The notes under the pieces were generated by a model. The model had not been told where the DNA came from and made no database searches. It was given only the letters and a program-made list of their open reading frames with translations. From NCBI GenBank assembly GCA_937128785.1, contig CAKZMS010000063.1:1-7121 (forward strand): a stretch of 7,121 nt of DNA, given 5' to 3'. Within the stretch, counting starts at the first letter, position 1. The number at the start of each line of letters is the position of its first letter. Shown here one piece after another: positions 5,720 to 7,121 of the stretch. The DNA comes from an uncultured Opitutaceae bacterium (lineage in GTDB: Bacteria > Verrucomicrobiota > Verrucomicrobiia > Opitutales > Opitutaceae). A program made the position numbers and the translations under genes.

Positions 5720-6472
5720 TTAATCACCGCTCAAGTAATCCCGGATGTCGGGCAATACCTTCTTACGACCGCCGCCGGGATGACGGGCGAGGTATTCATC
5801 CTCTTCGGCATCTGATTCCTCTTCATCCCCCGTCGCATCCTCATCCTCGTCCATGATGATGGTATCCGGATCCGTGACATAGGATTTCCAATCCTCGTCC
5901 TCGTCGGTATCGAACCAGTGCGAAAGTCGCCGGGTCAATCGATCGAGCACCAGGGCGGGATTCTTAACCCGCCCCTTCTTCACCACCTCCACCAGACACG
6001 GCAGGAACAGCTTGGCGAAACGGGCCTGATAATCCGACGTCCACTTGTTCTCCAGGCCTTCGCGGCGATTGAGCAGTACAATATCCGAGAAATGGATACA
6101 GGCATCATACCAGTGCATCGTGGGCGGGTGCTCCTTCAATAAGCGGCAATGCACCACACAAATCACCCGGGCAACCTCAACCCCGACACGGTGCGCCCAC
6201 GGCTTGAAGGCCTCGATAAGGTCGACCGGATCCGAGCGACCATCGGCAAGGAAAAAGCCCGCCGTCGCCTCCGCCGGCCAATCAGCCTGCAGGGTATCGT
6301 CGTCGCCCCAGGTCCAGGAAACCTCGGACTCGGTTGCCTCATCCGCGGAACCGAAAATCACCGAATTGACGGACGCGTCCAGACCACCCGCGATCAAGTC
6401 CTTGACGATCTCCCGGCGACCGGAATCGACCGCCCCGAGCACCAAATAAACCAGCGGTTTGGTCTCGCTCAT
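5720..6472 (-). CDS. CobW-like P-loop protein with degenerate nucleotide motifs and acidic tail
   Basis: This 250-residue protein is encoded directly downstream of aroC. Its ATG overlaps the aroC TGA as ATGA (6469-6472), implying translational coupling. The N-terminus has a P-loop-shaped segment, [13 protein letters not shown] (residues 9-21). The Walker A positions that should be Lys and Ser/Thr are Arg19 and Arg20. A later segment, [16 protein letters not shown] (129-144), resembles the CobW-family base-recognition motif (V-L-N-K-x-D), but reads N-R-R-E. Between them, [13 protein letters not shown] (99-112) resembles the core strand of a G3E-type GTPase. The C-terminus has an unusually acidic region (about 189-226, mostly Asp and Glu), then a short basic stretch, GGGRKK, and a conserved-looking end, [11 protein letters not shown]. 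CobW/G3E proteins are metal-insertion GTPases; with these substitutions, GTP hydrolysis is doubtful and a scaffold or binding role is possible. The family link is inferred by eye, and function is unknown. Confidence 0.65.
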   Translation of the reverse strand: MSETKPLVYLVLGAVDSGRREIVKDLIAGGLDASVNSVIFGSADEATESEVSWTWGDDDTLQADWPAEATAGFFLADGRSDPVDLIEAFKPWAHRVGVEVARVICVVHCRLLKEHPPTMHWYDACIHFSDIVLLNRREGLENKWTSDYQARFAKLFLPCLVEVVKKGRVKNPALVLDRLTRRLSHWFDTDEDEDWKSYVTDPDTIIMDEDEDATGDEEESDAEEDEYLARHPGGGRKKVLPDIRDYLSGD

Positions 6473-7121
6473 CGGCCAAACGTGGTGGTCTGAGCATGGT
6501 GCCGCATCGCATGGTCGACCAGCACGAGTGCGGCCATCGCTTCGACGATGGGAACAGCCCGGGGCACCACGCAGGGATCGTGACGGCCACGGCCCATTAG
6601 CTCGGTTTCGTCCCCGGCCGTGTCGACCGTGGCTTGCGGCTGCAAAATCGTGGCCGTCGGTTTGAAAGCCACGCGAAAAGTCAACTCCTCGCCATTGGAT
6701 ATACCGCCCTGGACTCCCCCCGAGCGATTGGACTGGGTGCGCACCGCGCCGGCCCGGTTTTCAAACAGATCATTGTGTTCACTGCCCTTCTGCAAGGTCC
6801 CGGCAAATCCACTGCCGACCTCGAACCCTTTCGTGGCCGGCAACGACAGCATTGCCTTGGCGAGATCCGCTTCCAGTCGATCAAACACCGGTTCACCCAG
6901 CCCCACCGGCAGTCCCTGCACGCGGCACTCGATGACTCCGCCCACGGAGTCTCCCGCCGAACGCACTTCTTTGATGCACGCGATCATGGCTTCAGCCGTG
7001 GCGGCATGGGGGCAACGGATGGGGGTCGCCTCAATCGCTTCAAGGGAGGGGAAATCATTCACCGCCCCATCGGGAATCGCGATGTCATGCACCCGCGAGA
7101 TGAAGGCCCGCAATTCGATTT
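6469..7121 (-). CDS. aroC: Chorismate synthase, C-terminal part (5' end outside window)
   Basis: The frame is open to the right edge and stops with TGA at 6469-6471; 216 complete codons of a family that is usually about 350-390 residues are visible. A TTG at 7113 is not the true start, because homologous sequence (IEL before [11 protein letters not shown]) continues beyond it. The enzyme removes phosphate from EPSP to make chorismate, the last step of the shikimate pathway, and needs reduced FMN. Signatures are GDSVGG (about 6937-6954), [42 protein letters not shown] (about 6688-6727), FKPTATI, and the C-terminal [19 protein letters not shown] (about 6537-6594). All expected blocks are intact, so the gene looks functional. 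It is followed with a 4-bp overlap by the CobW-like gene, so both are probably made from one transcript entering from the right. Confidence 0.96.
   Translation of the reverse strand, partial: IELRAFISRVHDIAIPDGAVNDFPSLEAIEATPIRCPHAATAEAMIACIKEVRSAGDSVGGVIECRVQGLPVGLGEPVFDRLEADLAKAMLSLPATKGFEVGSGFAGTLQKGSEHNDLFENRAGAVRTQSNRSGGVQGGISNGEELTFRVAFKPTATILQPQATVDTAGDETELMGRGRHDPCVVPRAVPIVEAMAALVLVDHAMRHHAQTTTFGR

Overview
The window looks like a GC-rich bacterial chromosome with ordinary housekeeping and catabolic gene content. It carries no mobile element, CRISPR array, tRNA or rRNA that I can see. Gene families and style point tentatively to a Gram-negative bacterium, possibly Verrucomicrobiota (Opitutaceae-like). 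The reasons are a lipobox lipoprotein beside a predicted outer-membrane barrel, almost no Shine-Dalgarno sequences before the starts, and a low-complexity repeat spacer between two rha genes. This taxonomic call is inference, not proof.

Layout. Positions 1-414 hold the 3' end of a rhamnulokinase gene (rhaB). A 126-bp spacer built largely of 7-bp units follows, then a complete L-rhamnose isomerase gene (rhaA, 541-1815). These two are consecutive enzymes of rhamnose catabolism in the same direction. Convergent to rhaA, with 8 bp between stops, is a small TfoX N-terminal-domain protein (2171-1824, minus). It diverges across 81 bp from a complete malate:quinone oxidoreductase gene (mqo, 2253-3752, plus). 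Next on the plus strand are a predicted outer-membrane beta-barrel protein (3818-4846) and, 39 bp later, a two-domain lipoprotein (YbaY-like plus META, 4886-5692), probably an envelope pair. On the minus strand, convergent to these, is chorismate synthase (aroC, entering from the right edge and ending at 6469). It overlaps by ATGA a degenerate CobW-like P-loop protein with a long acidic tail (6472-5720).

How the genes work together. rhaB and rhaA are a clear pathway pair. mqo is a membrane-linked TCA-cycle enzyme and aroC is the last step to chorismate; neither needs its neighbours here. The least explained parts are the CobW-like protein coupled to aroC, the barrel-lipoprotein pair, and the heptad-repeat spacer before rhaA. 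I found no convincing evidence of a new multi-gene system; these three are the best leads.
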